From a virus: a DNA stretch of 36,171 bases. Positions within the stretch are counted from its first letter, which is position 1. Each line of letters starts with the position of its first letter. The notes under the pieces are model-generated. The model was given only the letters and a program-made list of their open reading frames with translations. It made no database searches and was not told the origin of the DNA. Positions 4,916 to 13,058 of the stretch are shown in pieces. The DNA is taken from positions 1-36,171 of IMG/VR virus record IMGVR_UViG_3300031565_000170, one strand, 5' to 3'. The position numbers and the translations under genes are program-made.

Positions 4916-7714
4916 ATGAGGATTGATAAAAAGTCATTTGACAAGCAAACAGATCAAGCAAAGACGGCGTTAGGGCAAGATCAATCTGATGATGTCCCAC
5001 ATCGTCCTTTGACCGATGCCGAGCTGGAAAAATTCGCCACTCTAATTCTGAATTTTTCTCAAGAAATGTGTGGATTGGATTTGTTTCCGTATCAGCATGA
5101 ATTCGGATGGAGGATTATTTATTCAGTGATTGCCGAAGATTGCGACGAAATAACGGCATTATTTTCCAGGCAATCAGGAAAGTGCCTTGCAAAGGGCACT
5201 AAGATTTTGATGTATGATGGGAGCGTTAAGGCCGTAGAAGACATCAAAGAAGGAGATGTCTTGATGGGGGATGACTCCACCCCTAGAAATGTGCTTTCCA
5301 CTTGTTTGGGAAATGAACGCTTGTGGAGGGTGAATCCTAATAGCAACGGGCATGAATCCTATGTTGTAAATCAGTCGCACATTTTGACGGGAATAACCAG
5401 CTATGATGGGCGCGTTGTAGACCGAAGTGTTAGAAGCCTTTTGAAGTTGAAATGCATTGAAAGTTCTTTCTTAGGATATAAAGCCAAAGTATCATTTCCA
5501 TTTAAAAAAGTTCCTGTTGATCCGTATTGGTTTGGATTGTGGCTTGGAGATGGATCTTCGTACGATGTTGGAATTACTACAGTCGACTCAGAGGTGGTTG
5601 ATTATTTAACTAACCTAGCGCTTTTAAAAGGAATGCGTCTTTCCAAATATCCCGAAAAAAATGCGTCTGATACATATGCGATCACTCATGGGAATTGTGG
5701 CGGTGGAAATGGTGGCAAGAAAAATCCGTTTAGAGACGCATTAAGAGATCTTGGTGTAAATGGTAATAAAAGAATTGCGGATATATATAAAATAAATAGT
5801 GAAGACATTAGGCTGAGTGTTTTGGCTGGGATTATAGATAGCGATGGGCATAGGCCAAACATAAAAGGAAAAGAAAATACTTGCGAGGTTACTTTTAAAT
5901 CAAAACTTTTAGCTGAAGACGTACAGTGGTTGTGTAGATCTTTAGGATTTAGAGCCGCGTTAGAGTGTAATCAGGTTAAGGAAAAAGATTATTGGCGAGT
6001 TAGAATTTACGGTGAATTGTGGAAAATACCTACTTTGATAAAAAGAAAGCAATATTCCTGTGGAAAACTTAGAGAAAATCCTCAATCCTATGGTTTTACT
6101 TTAGTAGATGAGGGGTTAGGAAATTATTACGGTTTTGAGATAGATGGTAACAAGAGATTTTTACTTGGTGATTTTACGGTCACTCACAATACGGAAGCCG
6201 TTGCCGTAGTTGTTTGTGGGATGATGGTGATGCTTCCTTTGTTAGCAGCCACTTTAAAACACGAACCAAGGATGACTAAGTTTAAGGATGGTTTGTGGTG
6301 CGGAATATACGCTCCTCATTATGAGCAATCTGCAATAATGTGGTCGAGAATGAAGATGCGCCTTTATTCAAAAGCTGCTAAAGAGGCACTTTTAGATCCT
6401 GATATCGATATCGATTTGACGGGTAAACATGTATCTCAAAACATGACCTTGCCAAATGGTTCTTATGTTGATTGTGGAACAGCAGCGCCACAAGCAAAGA
6501 TCGAGGGTAAGACCTATCACTTGATTTTGTTGGAGGAAGCGCAAGACATTAATCCGGTGATTATGCGGTCCTCGATTCATCCGATGGCGGCCGCTCTTGC
6601 TGGGTCCTTAGTAAAGATTGGAACCTGCAACAGAAGCAAGTCTGATTTTTATTTAGCTTGTAAACGGAACAAGAGAAAAGACCTGGCCAGCGGAACAACT
6701 AGATCCAAAGTAAGATTGCACTTTGAATATGACTACACAGTTGCTCAGAAATACAATCCAAGATATCGAAAGTATGTTGCCAAAGAAAGAGAACGGTTAG
6801 GGGAGGACTCTGATGATTTCAAAATGAAATACCGATTACATTGGATGATGGAAAGGGGTATGTTTGTTAGTGAGGACCTTATAAGAGAATGCGGAATAAA
6901 TACTGAGAATCAATCTTTGTTTGTCGAAAAAGGAAAGGGCAACAGAAAGAAGAAGATTGAATTTAAGAGGCCGCCAAATCTCGTTACCTATGACCCTGCT
7001 TCTGTCGGATTGGTAGCAGCCATTGACGTGGGTAGAGAAAATTCAACAGTGATCACCATAGGAAAAGTTTTTTGGGACCTTCCTATTCTGCATGGTGGAG
7101 AAGAGCGTTTTCCTATTCATGTGTATAATTGGTTGGAGCTTCAAGGTGATAATCACGAAGCGCAACACCCACAAATATTAGACTTCCTTAAAAATTATAA
7201 ATTGACAGATGTTATAATTGATGCAACTGGTAAAGGCGATCCTATTTATTCTCGTTTAGCTGTTGAGCTGGATAAGTATGACATAACAGTTACGCCTTTT
7301 ATTTTTTCGGAGTCCTCAAAGGATGTGGGCTATAAAGTTTTTTCTCAAGAATTATCTACTAGACGATTCACTTATCCTTCAGGATATAAAGCAAGTAGAT
7401 CTAAGAAGTGGCAAAAATTTATTTCTCAAATGACGGACTTGCAAAAATCCTGGAGAGGTCAAAAGATGGTAGTATCAAAGCCCAAAGATGATAACGAGGC
7501 ACGAGACGACTTCCCAGATTCGTCCATGATGTTGTGTTGGCTTGTGAATGTTCGTGGCACTATGGAGATTGAGGAAGCCCCTAATATGTTTGTGGGAAGA
7601 AACGCAAGGAATTCTTCATCGGATCTTATAAATGACGCCAGGTATTGGTACAGAAGCAGATTTAATCCAAGGCAACGTGGTGTAAGGGATAGTCATAGAG
7701 GAAGGTGGGATTGA
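4916..7714 (+). CDS. terL: Terminase large subunit (TerL) precursor with intein
   Basis: The gene encodes 932 residues, of which 90-425 are an intein, so spliced TerL would be 596 residues, a normal size for the family. TerL is the ATP-driven motor and nuclease that packages DNA through the portal. The Walker A motif is rebuilt by joining SRQSGK (84-89) to T426. Walker B is LILLEE at 536-541. The C-terminal RNase H-like nuclease has candidate metal ligands D704 (AAIDVGRE), D769 (VIIDATGKGD) and D864/D865/D868 (RDDFPDS). The start at 4916 lacks a Shine-Dalgarno sequence. Upstream in frame there is a stop at 4892 and only a CTG, so no better start exists. It is followed by a TGATG overlap with the next gene, then by portal. 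Confidence 0.95.
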   Translation: MRIDKKSFDKQTDQAKTALGQDQSDDVPHRPLTDAELEKFATLILNFSQEMCGLDLFPYQHEFGWRIIYSVIAEDCDEITALFSRQSGKCLAKGTKILMYDGSVKAVEDIKEGDVLMGDDSTPRNVLSTCLGNERLWRVNPNSNGHESYVVNQSHILTGITSYDGRVVDRSVRSLLKLKCIESSFLGYKAKVSFPFKKVPVDPYWFGLWLGDGSSYDVGITTVDSEVVDYLTNLALLKGMRLSKYPEKNASDTYAITHGNCGGGNGGKKNPFRDALRDLGVNGNKRIADIYKINSEDIRLSVLAGIIDSDGHRPNIKGKENTCEVTFKSKLLAEDVQWLCRSLGFRAALECNQVKEKDYWRVRIYGELWKIPTLIKRKQYSCGKLRENPQSYGFTLVDEGLGNYYGFEIDGNKRFLLGDFTVTHNTEAVAVVVCGMMVMLPLLAATLKHEPRMTKFKDGLWCGIYAPHYEQSAIMWSRMKMRLYSKAAKEALLDPDIDIDLTGKHVSQNMTLPNGSYVDCGTAAPQAKIEGKTYHLILLEEAQDINPVIMRSSIHPMAAALAGSLVKIGTCNRSKSDFYLACKRNKRKDLASGTTRSKVRLHFEYDYTVAQKYNPRYRKYVAKERERLGEDSDDFKMKYRLHWMMERGMFVSEDLIRECGINTENQSLFVEKGKGNRKKKIEFKRPPNLVTYDPASVGLVAAIDVGRENSTVITIGKVFWDLPILHGGEERFPIHVYNWLELQGDNHEAQHPQILDFLKNYKLTDVIIDATGKGDPIYSRLAVELDKYDITVTPFIFSESSKDVGYKVFSQELSTRRFTYPSGYKASRSKKWQKFISQMTDLQKSWRGQKMVVSKPKDDNEARDDFPDSSMMLCWLVNVRGTMEIEEAPNMFVGRNARNSSSDLINDARYWYRSRFNPRQRGVRDSHRGRWD
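5183..6190 (+). mobile_element. Intein with LAGLIDADG homing endonuclease, inserted in TerL Walker A
   Basis: In-frame insertion of 336 residues (TerL residues 90-425). The N-terminal splice block starts at C90 (CLAKGTKILMYDG). A block B-like segment NQSHILTG follows. The C-terminal end is YYGFEIDGNKRFLLGDF followed by VTHN, with the terminal Asn425 and penultimate His424 needed for cyclisation, and Thr426 as the +1 nucleophile. Two dodecapeptide motifs are intact: WFGLWLGDGS (205-214, acid D212) and LAGIIDSDG (303-311, acid D310). A block D-like NKRIADIY lies between them. All splicing and endonuclease residues I can check are present, so both activities look intact. The insertion separates Lys and Thr of the P-loop, so the motor cannot work until splicing occurs. 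Confidence 0.93.
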
Positions 7715-8019
7715 TGTCAAAGAATGGCGTATCTTTAGAGACTCGGTTGAAGATAAGTAACGCAGTAAAAGCTGCTCACGAAAGAAAACTTGATGAAAAT
7801 TTTATGGAAACTAGCAAGTCAAGAAAATTGATGCGCAAGTTGGTGAATGCCTTTTCAGAAGGTCATCCTGATAAACTTGAAGTTGCTGCGATTAGAAATT
7901 ACGGTGATTTTGGTATAGAAAGAAGAGTTAAAGATCTCGAAGATAGAAAGAAAGCTACCTTGCCAGAGCACAAAGAGATTATCCAAGAAAAAGAAGTTGG
8001 TGATGCTACTTCTGTATAG
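7714..8019 (+). CDS. Hypothetical protein between terminase and portal, 101 residues
   Basis: ATG 7714 overlaps the terminase TGA as TGATG, with GAGGAAGGTGGG just upstream. A GTG at 7705 is also in frame but less well placed. The product is very basic, with high helical content (LETRLKISNAVKAAHERKL, SRKLMRKLVNAF) and a Lys/Glu-rich C-terminal half. Small basic proteins between terminase and portal may be packaging accessories or DNA-binding proteins. Nothing specific can be assigned. Confidence 0.65.
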   Translation: MSKNGVSLETRLKISNAVKAAHERKLDENFMETSKSRKLMRKLVNAFSEGHPDKLEVAAIRNYGDFGIERRVKDLEDRKKATLPEHKEIIQEKEVGDATSV

Positions 8020-8036
8020 TAGCTTTGGAGGCTGAA

Positions 8037-9575
8037 ATGATTTATGAAAAACCGATTTCGTCAGTCAACCACGGTATAACAAGTTCTTTTGAGCTTCTTT
8101 TTCCAGAGGAAGTTTCAAGGAATCATACTAGACGACTGAACGCATATCGAAAATATTGGCTGTATTATTTGGGTAAACATTGGTCCTATCAGAGAGACCC
8201 TGGAGAGCCCACAATAACGATGAACTATTCAAGAAGGATCGTCGATATACATACAGACTTCACTTTTAAAAAAGGTTTTCAAACGGTGATACCGGATGAT
8301 CCGTCTACTCCTAACAATGAGCAAGAAGATAGGGAATTCCAAAGGTATCTTTTAGAAGAGACCTGGAAGAAAAATTCACAGAACTTATTTTCAATGGAAA
8401 TGGGTCAACATGGAAGTGTTACTGGTGATGTTTTCTTACGGGTAGCATGGAACGAATCCGATCCGTTGGAGGATCCTTATGCCATAGTCGAGTTGATTCC
8501 AAGTCATCTTTGTTTTCCTGAATTCGGTGGGACGTACGGTGTTGACCGTAGGCAGTTAAAGAGAGCGCTTATCGTCATTCCTGTTTTCGCGGAAACCCTT
8601 TCGAACCCAGCTTCTGGTGCGTTTTTTATGAGAAGAACTAAGACAATGGCGATGACTCAGATTAAAATAAACGCGGAGTTATGGACTCCCGAATCAGTTA
8701 CCTATTTTGAGAACAAACAGGAAGTGGAAAAGAAACCAAATCCATTGGGCGAGGTTCCTATAGTTCATATTCCTAATTATCCTTTATCAGGAGAGTCTTA
8801 TGGAATTTCTGATTTAGTTGATTGCATTGAGCTGAATCGAGAGCTGAACGAAAAAGTAACTGATGTTTCTGACATCATAAACTATCATGGCTCACCTCAG
8901 ACGATTGTTTATGGAGCAAAGTTGAAAGACCTTGAGCGCGGAGTGAACAGAATATGGTCTGCGCCTGCGGATGCAAGGGTTGAAAATTTGCGGCTTGATG
9001 GGGACCTGGTTGCTGCTAATGAGCACGTGAAAATGTTGAAGCAGTCCATTTTAGAATTGACGGGAACTCCAGAGCAGGTATTAGGAAAGCAGCAGGCAAT
9101 AAGCAACACAACAGGTGTTGCAATGCAGATAACTTACTTGCCTATGATCGAAAAAAGAGACCTGAAGGTTTTGACTTATGGGCACGGTTTGAGATTAGTG
9201 AATCGATTGATAATGAGAACTCAAGAGATAGCGGACAAGTCTTTTTCGGATAAGATGGAATCTTTGAAAAAAAACAAATATAGAAATGAAGTGGTGTTCT
9301 CAGATCCTATGCCGCAAGATGAGCGTAGGGAGTTAGAGCTTACAAGGGAAAAACTTGACTTAAGATTGACATCTAGAAAGAGGGAGCTTGAAAAACAAGG
9401 AATGTCCCAAGCTCAAATAACGGTGCTTATGAAAGAAGTGGAAGAAGAGATGGAAAAAGAAGCCGCTTCTTTGTTTGATGCTCCTGGACCTGGAAGTGGG
9501 AACGCAACTTTTATTAGAGGAGGGGCTAACGAGACTCGCGGTGAAAAGATAGATGATGACTTGATGGAAAAATAA
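8037..9575 (+). CDS. Portal protein (SPP1 gp6-like)
   Basis: A 512-residue protein directly after terminase. ATG 8037 is chosen over TTG 8025 because TTTGGAGG lies immediately upstream. The length and the central region with ELNREL, INYHGSPQTIVYGAK, ELTGTPEQVLGKQQAISNTTGVAMQ and the following helical segment match SPP1 gp6-type portals (Pfam Phage_portal/Phage_prot_Gp6). The portal forms the dodecameric ring at one capsid vertex through which terminase pumps DNA and to which the neck attaches. The C terminus has a charged coiled-coil segment (about residues 420-485) rich in Glu/Lys/Arg. The next gene is the minor head protein, the usual order. Confidence 0.88.
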   Translation: MIYEKPISSVNHGITSSFELLFPEEVSRNHTRRLNAYRKYWLYYLGKHWSYQRDPGEPTITMNYSRRIVDIHTDFTFKKGFQTVIPDDPSTPNNEQEDREFQRYLLEETWKKNSQNLFSMEMGQHGSVTGDVFLRVAWNESDPLEDPYAIVELIPSHLCFPEFGGTYGVDRRQLKRALIVIPVFAETLSNPASGAFFMRRTKTMAMTQIKINAELWTPESVTYFENKQEVEKKPNPLGEVPIVHIPNYPLSGESYGISDLVDCIELNRELNEKVTDVSDIINYHGSPQTIVYGAKLKDLERGVNRIWSAPADARVENLRLDGDLVAANEHVKMLKQSILELTGTPEQVLGKQQAISNTTGVAMQITYLPMIEKRDLKVLTYGHGLRLVNRLIMRTQEIADKSFSDKMESLKKNKYRNEVVFSDPMPQDERRELELTREKLDLRLTSRKRELEKQGMSQAQITVLMKEVEEEMEKEAASLFDAPGPGSGNATFIRGGANETRGEKIDDDLMEK

Positions 9576-9578
9576 ACG

Positions 9579-10502
9579 ATGGCAGGTCAAATACTAAATG
9601 AAGCGCCGAAAGCTTCAAAGTCAATATTGAAGCAAGGCGATAAAGAACTGTCAGAAGAACAAAAGAAGTTTTTTCTGGCGATGATTGCTGGTGTAACTGC
9701 TATTGGTTCTCTTACAAGAGGATTTTCAAATGAAGTAACAGGAAAATTAAACGAAAATATGGTGAATGAATTCGATACGCGTTTGACCCTTAGGGCGGTC
9801 AATCGAATTCACAAGTCATCTGTAAAGGGATTGAAGACTCTTTTGGAAGAGATAGATTCGACTATTCGGGGGGGAGTGGCTAGAGCTATTGTTAAATCTT
9901 CTAGGATGAACAATGGTCTTTTAGTTAAATATGGATTGCCTCCGTTGAGTCCAAAGCAATTAGAATCCTTGCAGTCCAAAGTGTTTGGACTAATGGATCA
10001 AGAATTTCCGCTTGGGTCAGGTATTACTTATAGGATGCGTTTAGAGAGACTGCATAGAATGCATAGTCAGCAGCTTAAAATGATTTTGAAAAGAAGTCAT
10101 TCAAGCGGGAATGTCTTACCTAATATTATGCGTGACATTAGAAGCGGTTTGTCTCATACAGGGGCATCGAGAACCCCCATTGTAGGTGGAAGCGCTGCTA
10201 AAAAGTTGCAAAGAATTATGATTGCTGAAGAATCGAGATTAGCGAGAGAAGTAGAAAGGCAAGTGTTTCAAACTTCTGGAGTTAATTTTGGATATTGGAG
10301 ACTGAGTCCTTTGCACATATGGTATGGCGGGAATGAAATTTGTGAAGTGCTTGCATCAGCAGAAAGTTCTATTACATCAGAGGATCTTGTAAAATCGGGA
10401 AAAGCTTTATCGGGGGTCCCTTTAGCAGGTTTATATCCTTTGAATAAGTGGCCCGGATATCCACATCCACATTGTAAATGCTACTTGGAACCCTTGTTCT
10501 AA
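9579..10502 (+). CDS. Minor head / head morphogenesis protein (MuF-like)
   Basis: A 307-residue protein immediately after the portal, four bases from its stop. The C-terminal region NFGYWRLSPLHIWYGGNEIC followed by LAGLYPLNKWPGYPHPHCKC has the HPHCKC ending (296-301) typical of SPP1 gp7 / Mu gpF-type minor head proteins. The N-terminal two thirds is helical. Such proteins sit inside the capsid near the portal and can be ejected with DNA. Some carry toxin domains at the C terminus, but this one ends right after the MuF-like signature. The ribosome binding site is weak (GGAAAAA), consistent with coupling to portal translation. Confidence 0.8.
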   Translation: MAGQILNEAPKASKSILKQGDKELSEEQKKFFLAMIAGVTAIGSLTRGFSNEVTGKLNENMVNEFDTRLTLRAVNRIHKSSVKGLKTLLEEIDSTIRGGVARAIVKSSRMNNGLLVKYGLPPLSPKQLESLQSKVFGLMDQEFPLGSGITYRMRLERLHRMHSQQLKMILKRSHSSGNVLPNIMRDIRSGLSHTGASRTPIVGGSAAKKLQRIMIAEESRLAREVERQVFQTSGVNFGYWRLSPLHIWYGGNEICEVLASAESSITSEDLVKSGKALSGVPLAGLYPLNKWPGYPHPHCKCYLEPLF

Positions 10503-10532
10503 AATTTATTTTCGCAAAATATTTTTAATTGA

Positions 10533-10568
10533 TTGACGGTTGATTATGTTTCGGTGTTATTATATACA
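10533..10568 (+). promoter_or_regulatory. Candidate promoter before the capsid genes
   Basis: In the 131-base gap after the MuF gene, two overlapping sigma70-like arrangements occur: TTGATT (10540-10545) with TATACA (10563-10568) at a 17-base spacing, and TTGACG (10533-10538) with TATTAT (10558-10563) at 19. The surrounding DNA is AT-rich. It would drive the small gene, scaffold and major capsid gene, which need higher expression than the terminase and portal. Confidence 0.45.
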
Positions 10569-10583
10569 TTGAAACCTAGTTAA

Positions 10584-10607
10584 TACTTGACGAATAAACG
10601 TCAAGTA
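10584..10607 (+). promoter_or_regulatory. Perfect 9-bp hairpin in the capsid-operon leader
   Basis: TACTTGACG (10584-10592) and CGTCAAGTA (10599-10607) are perfect inverted repeats around the loop AATAAA. It sits about 15 bases downstream of the candidate promoter -10 and ends about 14 bases before the ribosome binding site GTAGGAGGT. A 5'-end hairpin here could stabilise a highly used mRNA. As DNA, the palindrome could be an operator. Confidence 0.5.
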
Positions 10608-10633
10608 GAAATGCTAAAGGTAGGAGGTATCAA

Positions 10634-10834
10634 ATGGCGAATTCAGCTGGAACGGTTGGCGCTCCTAACGAGGGATCGACTACTGACATGGATCGAGGTA
10701 TGAGCTTTAAATTCCCTTATACTAAAGCCGATCGAAAAACGGGCCAGGTAGGTGGAGCAACAGCTGTTCCAAATCCCGTTACTGTTGACGGCAACAAATC
10801 GGTCAGCAATGACCCACGGTTGGTGAAAGATTAA
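10634..10834 (+). CDS. Small hypothetical protein before scaffold, 66 residues
   Basis: ATG 10634 follows an excellent ribosome binding site (GTAGGAGGT). The product is Gly/Thr/Asn/Pro-rich and looks disordered (MANSAGTVGAPNEGSTTDMD, later GGATAVPNPVTVDGNKSV). It has no hydrophobic core or motif. As the first gene after a candidate promoter and 5' hairpin, it is probably well expressed. Its position between minor head protein and scaffold suggests a small virion or assembly component. The family is unknown. Confidence 0.6.
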   Translation: MANSAGTVGAPNEGSTTDMDRGMSFKFPYTKADRKTGQVGGATAVPNPVTVDGNKSVSNDPRLVKD

Positions 10835-10910
10835 GAAGCAGTTAAAGCAGTTTGATTTCAAGTAGATACGAAACATTACAAGAGTTTATAAAAAAACAAA
10901 GAGGTAGAAA

Positions 10911-11684
10911 ATGGAAAACGAGATTGAAATAACAGAAGACACGAATGCTCAAAATGATTCGTCGGTTAACGATAAGCTTGAGCAATCATCCGAGTTAGCT
11001 ATTAAGAAAGACACGCAAGAATCGACAAAAGAACCGCTTTCAAAAGATAGAATATCAGAGATGATCTCTAAAGCTAGGTCTGATGAAAAAAGCAAAGTGT
11101 ACGGTCAATTGACTTCTTTGAAAGAGCAGAAGGCCGTATCTGATGCAAAGGCCAAGGAATTAGCTGACAAGATTGCATCTTTAGAAAATGATCTTGATAG
11201 TGTACGAAAAGGAAAATCGACCGAGTTGGATTCAGTTACACAGGAGCTTTCAAGATTTAGGGACACGAATAAAAAGTTGGAAGCTGCTATTGAGGAAGTC
11301 GCAAATAAAGCGACCTTGCAAATAAGACAGGCTAAATTGGACGCATATAAAGAAAAAGTTATAGCGGAAAAAAGGCTTGTATTTGTTGAGTCAGTAAATG
11401 GATCAACTGAAGAAGAGATTCTAGAGTCAGCCGAAAAGGCTTTGAAGAAACAGAAACTAATAGAGGAAGATGCTAGACAAAGAGCTTTGGACGAAGCACG
11501 AAGAGGTCTAATAAAAGATCTTCCTAAACCACTTGTGGTTGACGGACAATTAGGAAAAGGACCGAATCCAATGGTGGGAGCTGCTAATAGAGAGGCTTTT
11601 GCAAAATTGCCGGATGCTGAATATAAAAAGCAGCGTGCCATATTATTGGAAGAGGCTAAACGAAAAGTGGGGTTGATTGAGTGA
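10911..11684 (+). CDS. Capsid scaffolding protein
   Basis: A 257-residue, highly charged, almost entirely helical protein immediately before the major capsid gene, the classic scaffold position. The N terminus is acidic and Ser/Thr-rich. Residues of about 60-160 form a coiled coil (for example SLKEQKAVSDAKAKELADKI). The C terminus is basic and amphipathic (DAEYKKQRAILLEEAKRKVG), the kind of end that docks on capsid subunits. It would direct shell assembly and then leave or be degraded. No separate head protease gene is seen nearby. GAGGTAG precedes the ATG. Assignment rests on composition and position rather than on a motif. Confidence 0.75.
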   Translation: MENEIEITEDTNAQNDSSVNDKLEQSSELAIKKDTQESTKEPLSKDRISEMISKARSDEKSKVYGQLTSLKEQKAVSDAKAKELADKIASLENDLDSVRKGKSTELDSVTQELSRFRDTNKKLEAAIEEVANKATLQIRQAKLDAYKEKVIAEKRLVFVESVNGSTEEEILESAEKALKKQKLIEEDARQRALDEARRGLIKDLPKPLVVDGQLGKGPNPMVGAANREAFAKLPDAEYKKQRAILLEEAKRKVGLIE

Positions 11685-11710
11685 CACCTCACGTTAAGGA
11701 GAGTTTTTAA

Positions 11711-12673
11711 ATGGCAAGTTTTTCTGGTGTAGCTACTGCGGGCGATTTTGTTTCGTTGCCGCAAGCAATCTTGGATGTGTACTCAGCTGATATTCTTCAT
11801 GAAGCGCTCGCAGTGATGCGGTTTGAAGAATTTGCAGTTAAGAAAACAGAACTTGGTAAAGTACCTGGTCAAACAATTACCATGACTAGGTATAATAACA
11901 TTACTCGTGGCGGACAGCTTGATGAGCACACAGAACTTTCTGAAAAGGCAATGAGTGCAAGTCAGCAAGCAATCACGGTTACTGAATGGGGTAATGCAAT
12001 CGGCGTATCGGAGAAGCTTTTGCAAATGTCAATAGATGACAATCTTGCTGAGGCCGCTGTTTTGCTGGGTAGGGATTATGGTGTTGTTAATGATCTAATG
12101 TGTAGAGACACTCTAGCAGGAGCTTCTCAGGTTCTTTATGCAGGAGCCAAAAATACCAGAGCCGCCATGGTTGGCGGAACGGATTATTTCGATGTTGAAT
12201 TGATTCGTTTAGCGGTAGAAATTTTGCAAACAAAAAATGCCCCTAAATTTAATGGGGATTTTTATGTGTGCTTTATTCACTCGCACCAAGCGACCCATTT
12301 GAAAAGAGATCCTGATTGGGTATCCGCGAATAATTACGCAAACACAAGAGCGTTGTTTACGGGAGAACTTGGGCGGTGGGAAGATGTTGTTTTTATAGGA
12401 ACTACGCACTGTCGAAACGGTTCAGTTGCGGCCACCGATCCAGGTTATTTTGCGGCCATGGTAAACGGAGCAACTGGTGGAGCCTCGAACGCTAATGTTT
12501 ATGAAGCACTTTTGTTTGGCGATAGCGCTTTTGGAAAAGCAACAGGACTTCCTGTGGAATTGCGTGATGATGGAGTTCGTGACTATGGTAGAAAGCACGG
12601 AATTGCCTGGTATGCTATTCAAGGAGCCGGTATTCTAGAGGATGATTTTATTGTTCGAATTGAAAGCGTTTAG
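11711..12673 (+). CDS. Major capsid protein (N4-gp56 / HK97-fold family)
   Basis: A 320-residue protein whose sequence pattern matches the N4-gp56 family of HK97-fold capsid proteins. It has the N-terminal helix SADILHEALAVMRFEEFAVK, then GKVPGQTITMTRYNNITRGG, then the strand and helix TVTEWGNAIGVSEKLLQMS, and the P-domain-like segment FVCFIHSHQATHL-type (FYVCFIHSHQATHLKRD). It forms the icosahedral shell. The ATG is preceded by TTAAGGAGAG. It follows the scaffold, and the short upstream gap contains a small GTGA/TCAC inverted repeat. No maturation cleavage site is evident. Confidence 0.9.
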   Translation: MASFSGVATAGDFVSLPQAILDVYSADILHEALAVMRFEEFAVKKTELGKVPGQTITMTRYNNITRGGQLDEHTELSEKAMSASQQAITVTEWGNAIGVSEKLLQMSIDDNLAEAAVLLGRDYGVVNDLMCRDTLAGASQVLYAGAKNTRAAMVGGTDYFDVELIRLAVEILQTKNAPKFNGDFYVCFIHSHQATHLKRDPDWVSANNYANTRALFTGELGRWEDVVFIGTTHCRNGSVAATDPGYFAAMVNGATGGASNANVYEALLFGDSAFGKATGLPVELRDDGVRDYGRKHGIAWYAIQGAGILEDDFIVRIESV

Positions 12674-12710
12674 TAAGTTGGATTTTTGGGCGATATAGTT
12701 AGGAGGTAAC

Positions 12711-13049
12711 ATGGTAGGAAGACCGAAAAAAAGAATTTTAGATATAAAGAAAGTTTCCCCTGTATCGCCTGAAGAATCCTTTCCTATAAGGGTTTCTTCT
12801 AAATGTCCTATCGAAGATCCTATTAAGGAATCTGTTAATGAACTCACAAAGATTAAGCAGACTAGTGCAGTTTCAGAAGATGTGCCTAAAGCTTATCCAG
12901 TGGTTAATTTACCAAAGATGGATACTGCTGAGGCTTTAAAAACCTGTGTAAAATTTGTGGGTGCTTGGCTTCATTTAGTAAAGGGGAAACCTTTGACCGC
13001 TTCAAAGGAGGCTATAAATCTTCTTAGGGAAAGCGGATTCGTTAAATAG
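12711..13049 (+). CDS. Hypothetical protein after the capsid gene, 112 residues
   Basis: ATG 12711 follows a strong TTAGGAGGT site. The N terminus is basic (MVGRPKKRILDIKK), the middle is Pro/Ser/Lys-rich and probably disordered, and the C terminus is helical (EALKTCVKFVGAWLHLVKGK, then KEAINLLRESGFVK). It occupies the slot between major capsid and head-tail adaptor, where small linker, decoration or neck proteins often lie. No family is recognised. Confidence 0.65.
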   Translation: MVGRPKKRILDIKKVSPVSPEESFPIRVSSKCPIEDPIKESVNELTKIKQTSAVSEDVPKAYPVVNLPKMDTAEALKTCVKFVGAWLHLVKGKPLTASKEAINLLRESGFVK

Positions 13050-13058
13050 GAGTATATA

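Noticed and set aside
11105-11764. Minus-strand open frame of 219 codons opposite the scaffold
   Set aside because: Charged coiled-coil coding DNA often leaves the opposite strand open. The product is Ser/Leu-rich without a domain, and it would cross the capsid start.
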